Source: Pedobacter sp. Leaf41
GTDB lineage: Bacteria; Bacteroidota; Bacteroidia; Sphingobacteriales; Sphingobacteriaceae
Reading direction: 5' to 3'
DNA length: 64,000 nt
Assembly: GCF_001422545.1 (NCBI RefSeq)
Contig: NZ_LMLE01000006.1
Span: 424,982 to 488,981, forward strand
The notes under the pieces are model-generated. The model was not told the origin of the DNA. It made no database searches and saw only the letters and a program-made list of their open reading frames with translations. The position numbers were made by a program, and so were the translations under genes. Positions 1-8,255 of this stretch are shown piece by piece. Positions within the stretch are counted from its first letter, which is position 1, and each line of letters opens with the position of its first letter.

Positions 1-1
1 T

Positions 2-214
2 TCATGGCAACCAGCAAAATTAATTGGTCCTGCTATCCGTTTCGCCTGGCGGCTATTTGAATTTGAATGGGTGGTTCCTGCTAAGACTGGAAGATATAGT
101 TTAATGGCTAGAGCGACAGATCAAAATGGCAAAACGCAACCCATGGAGCATGATTTAGACAGAAGAACTTACATGGTTAATTTTATCTCGCCAATTGATG
201 TAGATGTAATATAG
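2..214 (+). CDS. Sulfite oxidase-like molybdopterin enzyme, C-terminal end (partial)
   Basis: The reading frame is open from the window edge and ends in TAG. The roughly 70 residues read WQPAKLIGPAIRFAWRLFEF, then EWVVPAKTGRYSLMARATD and a closing stretch ending in SPIDVDVI. This is the pattern of the Mo-co dimerisation domain at the end of sulfite oxidase and SorA-type sulfite dehydrogenase (family knowledge). Such enzymes oxidise sulfite to sulfate, usually in the periplasm, and pass electrons to a cytochrome c. The catalytic domain with its molybdenum-ligand Cys lies outside the window, so sulfite specificity is inferred. The sulfur genes downstream support it. Confidence 0.72.
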   Translation, partial: SWQPAKLIGPAIRFAWRLFEFEWVVPAKTGRYSLMARATDQNGKTQPMEHDLDRRTYMVNFISPIDVDVI

Positions 215-306
215 CTCAATAAGAACAAATTTCAGGATCTTGCGGTTATCGCATAAGGCTTGTCTGGCATAAACAGTTTATCACATTTAATATTCTACAT
301 CAAACC

Positions 307-903
307 ATGATCAGATTCACGTCTATACTTTTACTATTTGCTAGTTTCTCTGCACGAGCACAACATGAACACATGCAAATGGCAACTAAAAAAAATATCT
401 TCCTTGGGCAAATGGCCCATATGATGATGAAGATGGATGAAATATCAGCTACCACATCTGCAGACAGAGATTTCATACAAATGATGATCCCACATCACCA
501 GGGTGCTATTGATATGGCAGAAGAAGAGATTAAGACCGGAAAAAATAAAGAAATGATTCAGCTGGCTAAAAGTATCAAAGCTGAGCAACAAACCCAGATT
601 CAGCAAATGCAACTCCTGCTCAGCCATCCTGAAGGATTTATCGCTACAGGCAACCAACATCAAAACGCTAACCAGAAGATGATGAAAGTGATGATGGAAC
701 AAATGCCTGAAGAAAAACAATTGACGGATACTGATCTGTCCTTTGCAAAAATAATGCTTCCTCACCATCAGGCTGCCATCGACATGGCTAAAGTTGAGTT
801 GCGGTATGGAAAAAATAAAAATGTAAAAAGACTGGCCGAGAATATTATCTCAGATGAACAGATAGAAATCCAACAAATGAAGACATTTACAACCTCCCAT
901 TAA
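307..903 (+). CDS. Secreted DUF305 protein with two copies of the domain
   Basis: Starts with a signal peptide (about 18 residues, ending SARA-Q). The mature protein is rich in Met and His and carries two DUF305 units with near-identical cores: MMIPHHQGAIDMAE at about 59-72 and MLPHHQAAIDMAK at about 149-161. DUF305 is a ferritin-like helical domain. Some members bind copper in the periplasm (CopM-type), and the His/Met content fits a metal-binding role, which is inferred. Only 3 bases separate its stop from the next gene, so the two are probably co-transcribed with the upstream molybdoenzyme gene. Confidence 0.85.
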   Translation: MIRFTSILLLFASFSARAQHEHMQMATKKNIFLGQMAHMMMKMDEISATTSADRDFIQMMIPHHQGAIDMAEEEIKTGKNKEMIQLAKSIKAEQQTQIQQMQLLLSHPEGFIATGNQHQNANQKMMKVMMEQMPEEKQLTDTDLSFAKIMLPHHQAAIDMAKVELRYGKNKNVKRLAENIISDEQIEIQQMKTFTTSH

Positions 904-906
904 CAT

Positions 907-2298
907 ATGAAAAAGATATCCTTGTTTACGCTATTTATATCCAGTTTTGTCCTACAATCAAAAGCACAATCAATCTATGCCCAAGACAGGGTTTATACAG
1001 GCAATCAGATATCTAATACGGTTTCTGTCTTAGATCCCTCAACACAAACGCTATTAGGAAATATTGTTCTTGGTAAACCCCAACCTGATATCTTAAGTCC
1101 TCTATATAAGGGACAGGCCCTGGTTCATGGCCTGGGTTATTCCCCTAAAAAGCAATTACTAGCAGCGGTTTCCATTGGATCAAATTCAGTAACCTTTATT
1201 TCAACAGCAAAAAATAAAGTATTAAAAACTGTTTATATCGGACGTTCACCGCATGAGGCAACCTTTAACCCTTCAGGATCACAGGCATGGATATCGGTAA
1301 GAGGAGAATCGTATATCAGCGTAATTGATGCAAATAAACTGATTGAAATCAAGCAAATCCCAGTAGCCGACGGCCCGGGAATGGTTGCTTTTACTCCAGA
1401 TGGAAAATGGGCTTATATTTGTTCCAGCTTTACTGCAGAAGTGGATGTAGTGAATGCAACTTCTTATGCTATTGTAAAGCGTATTCCAGTAGTTAGTCCA
1501 TTTTCTCCAAATATATTCTGTAGTCCTGACGGGAAATGGATTGCATTGACACATAAGGATGTAGGGAAGATCACTGTCATCAGCACGGAGACAAATACTA
1601 TACATACAGTACTAAATACAGGTCCAATTACCAACCATGTCACTTTTACTTTAGTTAATAATTCACCTGTGATGCTGGCAACCATTGGCGGAGAAAACAG
1701 CTTAAAAGTATTTAGTGTTTCACAAGATTTCAAGCTTACTGATAGCATTGCGACAGGATCATTGCCACATGGCGTCTGGACTTCAGCAGATGGTAAATTT
1801 GCATATGTCGGATTAGAAAATGATGACCAGGTACAAGTGGTTGATCTGGTAAAAATGGCCGTTGTAAAAACCATTGCTATTGGACAATGTCCGCAAGCAT
1901 TGTTGTACGCCGCTAATGCCAGCCCTGCAAATGCCTCAAAAGAAAATTTAACCCCGCTTAATCTTGCAGACAAAAGTCAGGTGATTAAATTGATGAATAA
2001 GGATAATTCAATGTCATCAGGCATGCTAAACGTAAGAAGCGTAGGCTTGACTGATCTTGTCCAACAGGACTTTAAAAAACTCGAGCCAAATACTTCGTAT
2101 ACTTTAGCGTTAACCAACTCCTCAAATGATACGTTTAACGCAGATTATGTCATCAATTCTTTTAAGACCGATGAAAAAGGAGCTTTTAGCGGTCAATCCT
2201 CGGGGATAATTAAGAGTGTAGGAACAGGTGGCGCCGATTATAAACATGTGGTTCTTATTGATGATCTTTCAAAAAAGCTGGTGATGATCAGTAACTAA
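907..2298 (+). CDS. Secreted YncE-like beta-propeller protein
   Basis: A 463-residue protein with a signal peptide (about 20 residues). Repeats of the YVTN/YncE kind follow: NTVSVLDPSTQTLLGNI, NSVTFISTAKNKVLKTV, SYISVIDANKLIEIKQI, DQVQVVDLVKMAVVKTI, with FTPDGKWAY-type loops between them. They fill about residues 25-345 and should form a seven-bladed propeller. The last 120 residues (from about SKENLTPLNL) form a separate beta-rich domain with no motif I recognise. Such proteins are periplasmic scaffolds or binding proteins. The link to sulfite or copper chemistry comes only from its position after DUF305 and the molybdoenzyme. Confidence 0.8.
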   Translation: MKKISLFTLFISSFVLQSKAQSIYAQDRVYTGNQISNTVSVLDPSTQTLLGNIVLGKPQPDILSPLYKGQALVHGLGYSPKKQLLAAVSIGSNSVTFISTAKNKVLKTVYIGRSPHEATFNPSGSQAWISVRGESYISVIDANKLIEIKQIPVADGPGMVAFTPDGKWAYICSSFTAEVDVVNATSYAIVKRIPVVSPFSPNIFCSPDGKWIALTHKDVGKITVISTETNTIHTVLNTGPITNHVTFTLVNNSPVMLATIGGENSLKVFSVSQDFKLTDSIATGSLPHGVWTSADGKFAYVGLENDDQVQVVDLVKMAVVKTIAIGQCPQALLYAANASPANASKENLTPLNLADKSQVIKLMNKDNSMSSGMLNVRSVGLTDLVQQDFKKLEPNTSYTLALTNSSNDTFNADYVINSFKTDEKGAFSGQSSGIIKSVGTGGADYKHVVLIDDLSKKLVMISN

Positions 2299-2304
2299 TG
2301 TATT

Positions 2305-3291
2305 TTAAACCAAAGATATAACTGCCCATAATGCAGCACTTGAAATTACTATCCATAAAATTACGCCTTGTAACAGTGGCATTATCCCCACTGCTTTCAA
2401 GATAGTAAATGAGAGTCCGCTTCCTATCAGGAACAATGTTAAAGTTAAGCCTACTTTTGCTAATGCTACAAAGTAGGGCGCAAAAGGCTTAATAAAAGGT
2501 AAGTAGGTGTTGGCGATCATTGCCAGGATAAATAGCCCTATAAAATAGGGTATACTAACTTTGCTATTGTTGCTTTTGAATAGGAAAGATGTACCAAACG
2601 CTACGGGAACAATCCATAGTGCTCTGGCTAACTTAACAGTTGTGGCTATCTGTAGTGCTTGTTCACCATATTTACTGGCTGCCCCAACAACAGAACTGGT
2701 ATCGTGAATAGCAATGGCACACCACATACCAAATTGTGACTGTGACAAGTTAAGCGCATGTCCGATAGCGGGGAAAAGAAATAAGGCCACCGAGTTGAGT
2801 ATAAAAACAGTACCCATTGCAACGGAGATCTGTTTTTCTTCTGCGTTCATTACAGGCGACAATGCAGCAATAGCACTTCCACCACAGATCGCCGTTCCAG
2901 CTGATATCAAAAAAGATGTTTTACGTTCTATTTTAAATACTTTTCCCAGGATAAAACCAATGATAAGCACTCCGAAAATAGAAACTACGGTAAACAGTAC
3001 GCCTTCTTTTCCTGCTTTCATTGCACTGAATACATTCATTCCAAATCCTAGCCCGACAACAGAAATTTTTAGCAGCAGGTTTGTGGCCTTGTGATTTAAA
3101 TGCAGATAGGGATGTTCCATTAGTTGCGCCAATACTAATCCTAGCAATAAGGCTAAAGGAGGCGACATAAATGGAAAGAGGCACAGCAAAACTGCCAGGA
3201 TGAAGATAATTTTGCGGGTGTTTAAATTTAAGTTTAGCAGGTTACCCGCCTTTATTTTAGAAGAATTTGAATTGTCTTTGATTTGTGTCAT
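2305..3291 (-). CDS. YeiH/UPF0324 family membrane transporter, putative sulfate/sulfonate exporter
   Basis: A 328-residue integral membrane protein with about 9-10 hydrophobic segments. Family hallmarks are ISAGTAICGGSAIAALSPV at about 130-148 and the conserved CAIAIHDTSSVVGAASKYG around 190-208. YeiH-type proteins have been linked to sulfate or sulfonate export, and in enterobacteria yeiH lies beside the LysR gene yeiE (established context). Here a LysR gene lies at the other end of the cluster. It is convergent with the propeller gene, 6 bases apart. Exporting sulfate or sulfite made by the neighbouring enzymes is an inference. Confidence 0.85.
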   Translation of the reverse strand: MTQIKDNSNSSKIKAGNLLNLNLNTRKIIFILAVLLCLFPFMSPPLALLLGLVLAQLMEHPYLHLNHKATNLLLKISVVGLGFGMNVFSAMKAGKEGVLFTVVSIFGVLIIGFILGKVFKIERKTSFLISAGTAICGGSAIAALSPVMNAEEKQISVAMGTVFILNSVALFLFPAIGHALNLSQSQFGMWCAIAIHDTSSVVGAASKYGEQALQIATTVKLARALWIVPVAFGTSFLFKSNNSKVSIPYFIGLFILAMIANTYLPFIKPFAPYFVALAKVGLTLTLFLIGSGLSFTILKAVGIMPLLQGVILWIVISSAALWAVISLV

Positions 3292-3355
3292 GATTTTGAT
3301 TGTCTTTATTTTCTAATTCAAAGATCCATAACTAATAAACCCCGATCAAATCATT

Positions 3356-3398
3356 AAAACTTATCTTCCATAACTTCATGTTATAGAAGATAAGTTTT
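3356..3398. promoter_or_regulatory. 43-bp inverted repeat: terminator and probable LysR-type operator before the YeiH gene
   Basis: Outer arms AAAACTTATCTTC and GAAGATAAGTTTT are perfect over 13 bases. Inside, and exactly concentric with them, lies ATAAC-TTCAT-GTTAT (3370-3384). A single pair (3369/3385) is mismatched. It sits between the end of the AcfC-like gene and the start of the YeiH gene, both on the minus strand. The long stem followed by a T-rich stretch can serve as a terminator for the upstream operon. The inner dyad has the T-N11-A form used by LysR regulators and recurs at 6744-6758 beside the LysR gene. Confidence 0.65.
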
Positions 3399-3408
3399 TA
3401 GACATTAT

Positions 3409-4158
3409 TTATTCCCAACCCCATTTTTTGAAAATGAGATGTCCTTTATCGGATTGCATAAACTTGATAAAATCCTCAGTTTCCGACTTATGCGTACCAG
3501 TGCTACCCCTCACTACAGGTGTACCTCTATAGACTGTTTGTGTAACAGGAATCCTAACCATTGAGGTGAGGTCTGGTAAACGGTTATGCCAGGAGCCAAA
3601 TGTTATCCAGGCATCATATTGAGGATCATTTTTCCATGCAGCAATACCCAATGCCGAATTTGCAAATGTACCTGCTATACGCTGCTGTATGTTTGCAATC
3701 AGATCTTGTCGACCTGCCAAATCTTCCCAAAGCCCCATTTGCCCAGCCCCATTCACATCAAGAATTTTCACACCTGGTTTACAGAGATCGCCCAGATTTT
3801 TGATGTTTTTAGGATTGCCGGGCCGTACAAGGATCGCTGCCGCACGTTTATATAACTCTGTCCGAGAGTTCGCCACTATCATGTTTGGGTGGTCAGACAT
3901 GAATTTTGAAAGCATGTATTCTGCTCCTCCAAAGAACAGATCTGCATGTTTCATTGCATCCGGCATCCATTCATTATCTGGCCCGGCAGTGACTTTAATT
4001 ACGATATCATGCTGCTTTCCAAAAACCTTCGCACATTCATTGATCGGTCCGAGCGGCCCACCGGGACCATAGACATATAAAGTATCATTTGGAATTTGTG
4101 CATTCCCAATGGTCACTACAGCAACGACTGACAATATGGTTAAAAATATATTTTTCAT
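3409..4158 (-). CDS. AcfC-like periplasmic solute-binding protein
   Basis: A 249-residue protein with a signal peptide (about 20 residues) and one type-2 periplasmic binding fold. Visible features are YVYGPGGPLGPINECAKVF near the N terminus, KHADLFFGGAEYML, and GTPVVRGSTGTHKSETEDF near the C terminus. This matches the AcfC (accessory colonisation factor) family, which is related to sulfate-binding proteins. No ABC permease or ATPase lies nearby, so it may work as a sensor, ligand carrier or partner of an enzyme. The ligand is probably an oxyanion such as sulfate or thiosulfate (inferred from context). It ends 11 bases after the next binding protein. Confidence 0.75.
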   Translation of the reverse strand: MKNIFLTILSVVAVVTIGNAQIPNDTLYVYGPGGPLGPINECAKVFGKQHDIVIKVTAGPDNEWMPDAMKHADLFFGGAEYMLSKFMSDHPNMIVANSRTELYKRAAAILVRPGNPKNIKNLGDLCKPGVKILDVNGAGQMGLWEDLAGRQDLIANIQQRIAGTFANSALGIAAWKNDPQYDAWITFGSWHNRLPDLTSMVRIPVTQTVYRGTPVVRGSTGTHKSETEDFIKFMQSDKGHLIFKKWGWE

Positions 4159-4169
4159 TGTGTTTATGT

Positions 4170-5090
4170 TTAAGGTAAATCAAAACCAAACTTTTTGTAG
4201 ATGGCAGCAGCCTGCGGACTGATCAAAAAATCCATAAAATCTTTTGCAGCGGCCGGATGTGGCGCATCTTTTAACTGTCCGGCTATATATTGCGCATGGA
4301 TATTCTCTTTTTCAGGAATTTCAATGAGCTCAACAGGATGGCCAATCATTTTCTGATAGTAGGCCTCAGTATACCATACTGGAGCGGCGTCACTTTCATT
4401 GTATAGGATCCTCATTGGTGATTGGCGATGATGGATCATGGTAAGATAAGTAGTCTTATCTTTAACTTTATCTTCCATGATGGTAGATTTTAATGTTTCT
4501 CCTCCAGCTTTCAGATAGGCTTCTTCAATACGTTTACCAATCCCTTCATTTTCTGGATTTGGCATACTGATCCTCAGCTCTTTATCTGCTAAATCTTTGA
4601 GTGACTTCAATGCCTTCGGATTTCCCTTTTGGACCATGATTGCCAACCTGTTTCTAGCATATAAAGTCGTTTTGCTAAACCATTCAGGGGTCATGTCTAT
4701 CCGGTTCTTACCAGCTGTATAAACATCCGGCTTTAAGGTAATTCTCATGTTGCCCACCACAATGCTACCGGTTTTTATTTGTTGGGCTAAAATGCCTGGG
4801 GGAAGCGTTTCGGCAAATACCCGCTGATACTGTGGATATGACTTTTTAAAGGCTGCAATTAATTCGTCAATGCACATAAACTGGTTACCGGCAAAGAAAA
4901 CCACCAGTTGGGGATCATTAATGTCTCCAAAAAGATCAGGCACATTGTCTACTCCAGGTACTGTGAACTGAACTTTACTTTCAGGTGGAGTATTCCAGGG
5001 CGGATCAAAGCGATGATCCTGGGCCTTAACATTTCCACAAAGCAATAAAAATGCAACTGTGGCTAAAAAGGTGTGATTTATATATTTCAT
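4170..5090 (-). CDS. ModA-like periplasmic oxyanion-binding protein
   Basis: A 306-residue protein with a signal peptide (VAFLLLCGNVKA-Q). The mature part has the solute-binding order: VVFFAGNQFMCIDELIAAF, PPGILAQQIKTGSIVVGNMR, ARNRLAIMVQKGNPKALKSL, the hinge LRISMPNPENEGIGKRI, and a C-terminal AKDFMDFLISPQAAAIYKKF. It resembles molybdate or other oxyanion-binding proteins, although it is longer than a usual ModA (about 250). Like its neighbour it has no ABC transporter genes beside it. Molybdate supply to the sulfite oxidase, or binding of a sulfur oxyanion, are both possible; neither is shown. Confidence 0.65.
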   Translation of the reverse strand: MKYINHTFLATVAFLLLCGNVKAQDHRFDPPWNTPPESKVQFTVPGVDNVPDLFGDINDPQLVVFFAGNQFMCIDELIAAFKKSYPQYQRVFAETLPPGILAQQIKTGSIVVGNMRITLKPDVYTAGKNRIDMTPEWFSKTTLYARNRLAIMVQKGNPKALKSLKDLADKELRISMPNPENEGIGKRIEEAYLKAGGETLKSTIMEDKVKDKTTYLTMIHHRQSPMRILYNESDAAPVWYTEAYYQKMIGHPVELIEIPEKENIHAQYIAGQLKDAPHPAAAKDFMDFLISPQAAAIYKKFGFDLP

Positions 5091-5109
5091 GATTTTCTAA
5101 TTATTTGGT

Positions 5110-5565
5110 TTAAGGATGTACAACTGCCCATCCCTGATATTGACGGATGATGATTTCACCATTGCCGCTGGGTACATAACTGATAAAATCAAATAAGGTA
5201 TTTTTTTCGATCTTTCTTTCTCTGACGGTATTTTCGCATTGTGCAAGAATTACTCCTCTGGACTGCAGTTCTAATAATGTTTTTTCAAAAGATCCGTTCT
5301 TCTGGTAAACAGCTACGCCATCTCCAAAGGCAATAAGTTCTGCATTGATTTTCCCTTTTAACCTGGGATCGTCGAGTGCATTTTTTAGGTTTCGAAGTGT
5401 TCCTGCAATCTTTTTCTCATCACCGTTATTGATTACATACAGTGCCTTATAATTTTTAAGGGTGGCTTTTGCCCCTGTAAAATTAGCAGGTGTAGTTTGG
5501 GCAAAAGTGGCCGAGGTTGCTGCGATCAGCAAAAATAATGTACAGATTAAGGTTATTTTTTTCAT
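5110..5565 (-). CDS. Secreted DsrE-family protein
   Basis: A 151-residue protein with a signal peptide (about 22 residues) and a single DsrE/DsrF-like domain: YKALYVINNGDEKKIAGTLR, then INAELIAFGDGVAVYQK, LLELQSRGVILAQCENTV and a final beta segment IIIRQYQGWAVVHP. DsrE-like proteins carry or transfer sulfur on a Cys at the end of a helix-strand turn. The Cys of LAQCENT lies at the position expected for this role. Most DsrE proteins are cytoplasmic, so the signal peptide is notable: this form would act in the periplasm beside the cytochrome encoded 19 bases upstream. Confidence 0.75.
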   Translation of the reverse strand: MKKITLICTLFLLIAATSATFAQTTPANFTGAKATLKNYKALYVINNGDEKKIAGTLRNLKNALDDPRLKGKINAELIAFGDGVAVYQKNGSFEKTLLELQSRGVILAQCENTVRERKIEKNTLFDFISYVPSGNGEIIIRQYQGWAVVHP

Positions 5566-5584
5566 GATTTTAGATTTTGATAAT

Positions 5585-6673
5585 TTATTTAGTTGTTAAT
5601 TTTACTTGTTTTTCGGAGGTTACAATTGGTGCAAATGGACCATATTTATGCTGATTTTCAGAAAATTTGTCGGCATATGGTCCGTATGGCGCATCAAAAG
5701 GTTTTTTTAACAAATCAGGGTAATCTTTTCTTTGATCTTTATGTGGTCTTGGCTGTGAGTTCACAAAAGCAGCGAGATCCCAGGCCTCCTCATCACTTAA
5801 CTGCGCATCTCCATATCTGGCGCCATATGGCATATTGTTCTTTACGAACCCCGCAAAGTTACTGAGTCTATACATCCCTGCGCCATCATTGTAGCTGTGT
5901 TTGCCCCATAATGGCGGATAAACATAAGTTAGTTTGTCTTCATCGAGTATTCCCTCACCCTTTGCACCATGACAACTTTGACATTTACTGGTATATAAAA
6001 TCGCTCCATGTTTGACATTCGCTGCCCTATCCAGGTATTTTAATTTTTCGGTTCCCGTTCCAAATACTTTCTCCCCTTTTTTTACACCAGTTCCAAGCCA
6101 TTTCATATAAGCCAGCATTGCCTGTATCTCTTTACTAGATTCGTCTGGTACTTTGCCTGCAAGACTTCGATTGAAGCACTCTGCAATACGTGCCGATGCA
6201 GGTTCAACCTTTCCTGATCTGCCACTCATTTTAGGAAAACTGGAAATAAAACCAGCATAATTATTTCCGAACAGTTTGGTTCCACCCTCGAGGTGACAAT
6301 TCTGACAGTTCATACCATTTGTAATACGGGCTATGGATCCATTTGGCCCAAAATATTTGCTCGTATGTGCTATTAATTCTTTGCCATACCTAATCATCTG
6401 GCCGTACTTGGTGTCCGCCGGAATCGTATTTTCATCAGGCGCTTTCCAGGCATCAGCAGGTACAACCTGGCTTTTGACTTTAACAGCAGCTATACCGGTT
6501 TCCACATCCTGTTTGGTTTTTGCTGTCAATTCTACATCTGGCTGCCCATTAAAGAATAAAGTGCAGATGAAAATAGTTCCACAAGCAACAAATAGAATCG
6601 CAATGATAGCCGTTGTCCTGGCTGTATATATAAGTGCTTGTCTGATTTCTTTTTCTTTTGATTCCTTATTCAT
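5585..6673 (-). CDS. TsdA-like dihaem cytochrome c, probable thiosulfate dehydrogenase/tetrathionate reductase
   Basis: Start taken at the ATG opening MNKESKEKEI, followed by a membrane anchor at about 20-43. The first haem site is CQNCH (about 123-127) in NCQNCHLEGGT, the second CQSCH (about 231-235). Between them lies PKMSGRSGKVEPASARIAEC, then FNRS. In TsdA the Cys in this position is the unusual axial ligand of haem 1 and part of the active site (family knowledge), and it is present here (about 166). TsdA joins two thiosulfates to tetrathionate or does the reverse. A start ten codons upstream is possible. It heads a minus-strand operon with DsrE and two binding proteins. Confidence 0.8.
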   Translation of the reverse strand: MNKESKEKEIRQALIYTARTTAIIAILFVACGTIFICTLFFNGQPDVELTAKTKQDVETGIAAVKVKSQVVPADAWKAPDENTIPADTKYGQMIRYGKELIAHTSKYFGPNGSIARITNGMNCQNCHLEGGTKLFGNNYAGFISSFPKMSGRSGKVEPASARIAECFNRSLAGKVPDESSKEIQAMLAYMKWLGTGVKKGEKVFGTGTEKLKYLDRAANVKHGAILYTSKCQSCHGAKGEGILDEDKLTYVYPPLWGKHSYNDGAGMYRLSNFAGFVKNNMPYGARYGDAQLSDEEAWDLAAFVNSQPRPHKDQRKDYPDLLKKPFDAPYGPYADKFSENQHKYGPFAPIVTSEKQVKLTTK

Positions 6674-6733
6674 AACCAATGTTTTTCTGTTACAAATGTG
6701 CATTTATTCTACGCATCAGAAAAAGCATAAAAA

Positions 6734-6758
6734 GTTATTGATGATAACATAAGGTTAT
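6734..6758. promoter_or_regulatory. Overlapping dyads between the LysR and TsdA genes, probable LysR-type operator
   Basis: The sequence contains GTTAT-TGATG-ATAAC directly overlapping ATAAC-ATAAG-GTTAT (6744-6758), giving three regularly spaced half-sites at 10-base steps. The second dyad is the same as that before the YeiH gene (3370-3384). LysR regulators bind T-N11-A dyads between their own gene and a divergent target, which fits this place, 61 bases from the cytochrome start and 60 from the regulator start. Binding is inferred. Confidence 0.55.
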
Positions 6759-6817
6759 GATGTCAGTACCTGTTGAAACAAATTGTTTGTATCTTAGCTT
6801 ATCTACTAAAACCGTGT

Positions 6818-7717
6818 ATGATAGATTTCCGTTTGCAAGTATTTTATGCTGTCGCTAAAAGGCTGAATTTTACAAAGGCCTCGGCAGAGTTATTTATCAG
6901 TCAGCCTGCTGTAACCAAACACATTAAAGAATTAGAGCAGGAGTTCAAAATGTCATTATTTGAACGCAGTGGAAACAAAAAAATCAGCCTCACCCCAGCC
7001 GGCGAATTATTGTTGCATTACGCAGAACAGATTTTTGGAACCTACCGGGAACTGGAATATGATATGAATCTACTTACTAAACAGCATAAAGGAATATTGA
7101 GGATTGGTGCCAGCAGTACTGTGGCACAATATATCATTCCACCTGTATTGGCACAGTTTCACAATAAGTTTAAGGATATACAAATCCAACTGGTTACCGG
7201 AAATACAGAAGATGTAGAGCAGCGTTTGATTGCTAAGGAAATAGATTTTGGAATCATTGAAGGCATCTCCCGGAACCCACAGATTAAATACGAACAATAT
7301 CTAAAAGATGAGCTGGTGTTGGTGTGTTCTGGTCACAATTATGCCATGAAAAAGGAAATAATCAAACCGAATGAGTTGAAGGATTATGATTTATTACTTC
7401 GTGAACCTGGTTCTGGTACACTAGATGTTATTGCATATGCTTTAAAAGCACACCGGATAAAGGTGGGGGACTTAAATATAGAAATGCAGTTAGGTAGTAC
7501 CGAAAGCATTAAATCCTATCTGATTCACAGCAAATGCCTGGCTTTTTTATCTATCCACTCCATATTGAAAGAGCTCAAGAACAATGAATGCCGCATCATA
7601 GATATCAAGGATATGGTTATCGAAAGGCCGTTTCATTTCATTCAGCTTCATGGTCAGCCGGACGCTCTGGCGGAACTATTTATGCGCTTCGCTAAAAGCT
7701 ACAACTACAATGTATAG
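6818..7717 (+). CDS. LysR-family transcriptional regulator (CysL/YeiE-like)
   Basis: Start placed at the ATG of MIDFRLQVFYAVAKRLNFTK, the classic LysR opening; an upstream ATG would add 15 residues. The winged-helix part has FTKASAELFISQPAVTKHIK as the DNA-recognition helix pair, then SLFERSGNKKISLTPAGELL. The effector domain begins at GILRIGASSTVAQYIIPPVL, with FGIIEGISRNP further on, resembling the CysL/YeiE branch, which controls sulfite or sulfur genes (established for relatives). It is divergent from the TsdA operon, with paired dyads between, so it most likely controls that operon and the YeiH gene. Confidence 0.85.
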   Translation: MIDFRLQVFYAVAKRLNFTKASAELFISQPAVTKHIKELEQEFKMSLFERSGNKKISLTPAGELLLHYAEQIFGTYRELEYDMNLLTKQHKGILRIGASSTVAQYIIPPVLAQFHNKFKDIQIQLVTGNTEDVEQRLIAKEIDFGIIEGISRNPQIKYEQYLKDELVLVCSGHNYAMKKEIIKPNELKDYDLLLREPGSGTLDVIAYALKAHRIKVGDLNIEMQLGSTESIKSYLIHSKCLAFLSIHSILKELKNNECRIIDIKDMVIERPFHFIQLHGQPDALAELFMRFAKSYNYNV

Positions 7718-8216
7718 TGTTACCGAAATTTCGAGGAAATATCAGCCAGCTAAAGTGCTGCTGCTCTTTGTTTCTGAAGCTCCTGGAGGTGGCGATAAAC
7801 ATTTTTACCTGGGAAATACTAATCTGTTTCGAACAATTTATCTTGCATTTAGTGAGGTATTTGGCGATTTTAAATCTGTAGAAGATTTTTTGCAGTTCTT
7901 TAAGGGCACTGGATGCTTTTTGGAACATCTAACTTGTACACCTATTGATAAATCGTCAGTGAAAATCAGAAAGAACCAAAGGCAGGGTGGAATAGAGCAA
8001 TTAGCTCATAAAATCAGAACATATCAACCCCGATTAATCATGATCCTAATGAAAAGCATTGAACAAGAGGTTAAAGAATCTATTGACCTATCAGGCTTAT
8101 CGTTTATCGAAGAAATTGCAGTTACCTGCTATCCTGCCGGCACTGAATCAAACAGGCTTGCTTGCATCCGGGATACCAGGGTTATCATCTCCAAACTGGC
8201 ATCGATATTGACATAA
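7710..8216 (+). CDS. Hypothetical protein, possible uracil-DNA-glycosylase-like fold
   Basis: The ATG at MYSVTEISRKYQPAKVLLLF overlaps the end of the LysR gene by 8 bases, suggesting coupled translation; a longer start inside that gene is less likely. The 168-residue protein has KVLLLFVSEAPGGGDKHFYL near the N terminus, then LRTIYLAFSE-like helices and LIMILMKSIEQEV. The SEAP motif with a following aromatic residue recalls the uracil-DNA glycosylase superfamily, but I cannot identify catalytic residues with confidence. Function unknown. Confidence 0.6.
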   Translation: MYSVTEISRKYQPAKVLLLFVSEAPGGGDKHFYLGNTNLFRTIYLAFSEVFGDFKSVEDFLQFFKGTGCFLEHLTCTPIDKSSVKIRKNQRQGGIEQLAHKIRTYQPRLIMILMKSIEQEVKESIDLSGLSFIEEIAVTCYPAGTESNRLACIRDTRVIISKLASILT

Positions 8217-8255
8217 CATGCAAAATATGTTGCTTATATACCGATACAGAACAAG

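Noticed and set aside
1464..1973. Long open frame antisense to the beta-propeller gene
   Set aside because: Shadow of a well-supported gene; no motifs or signal.
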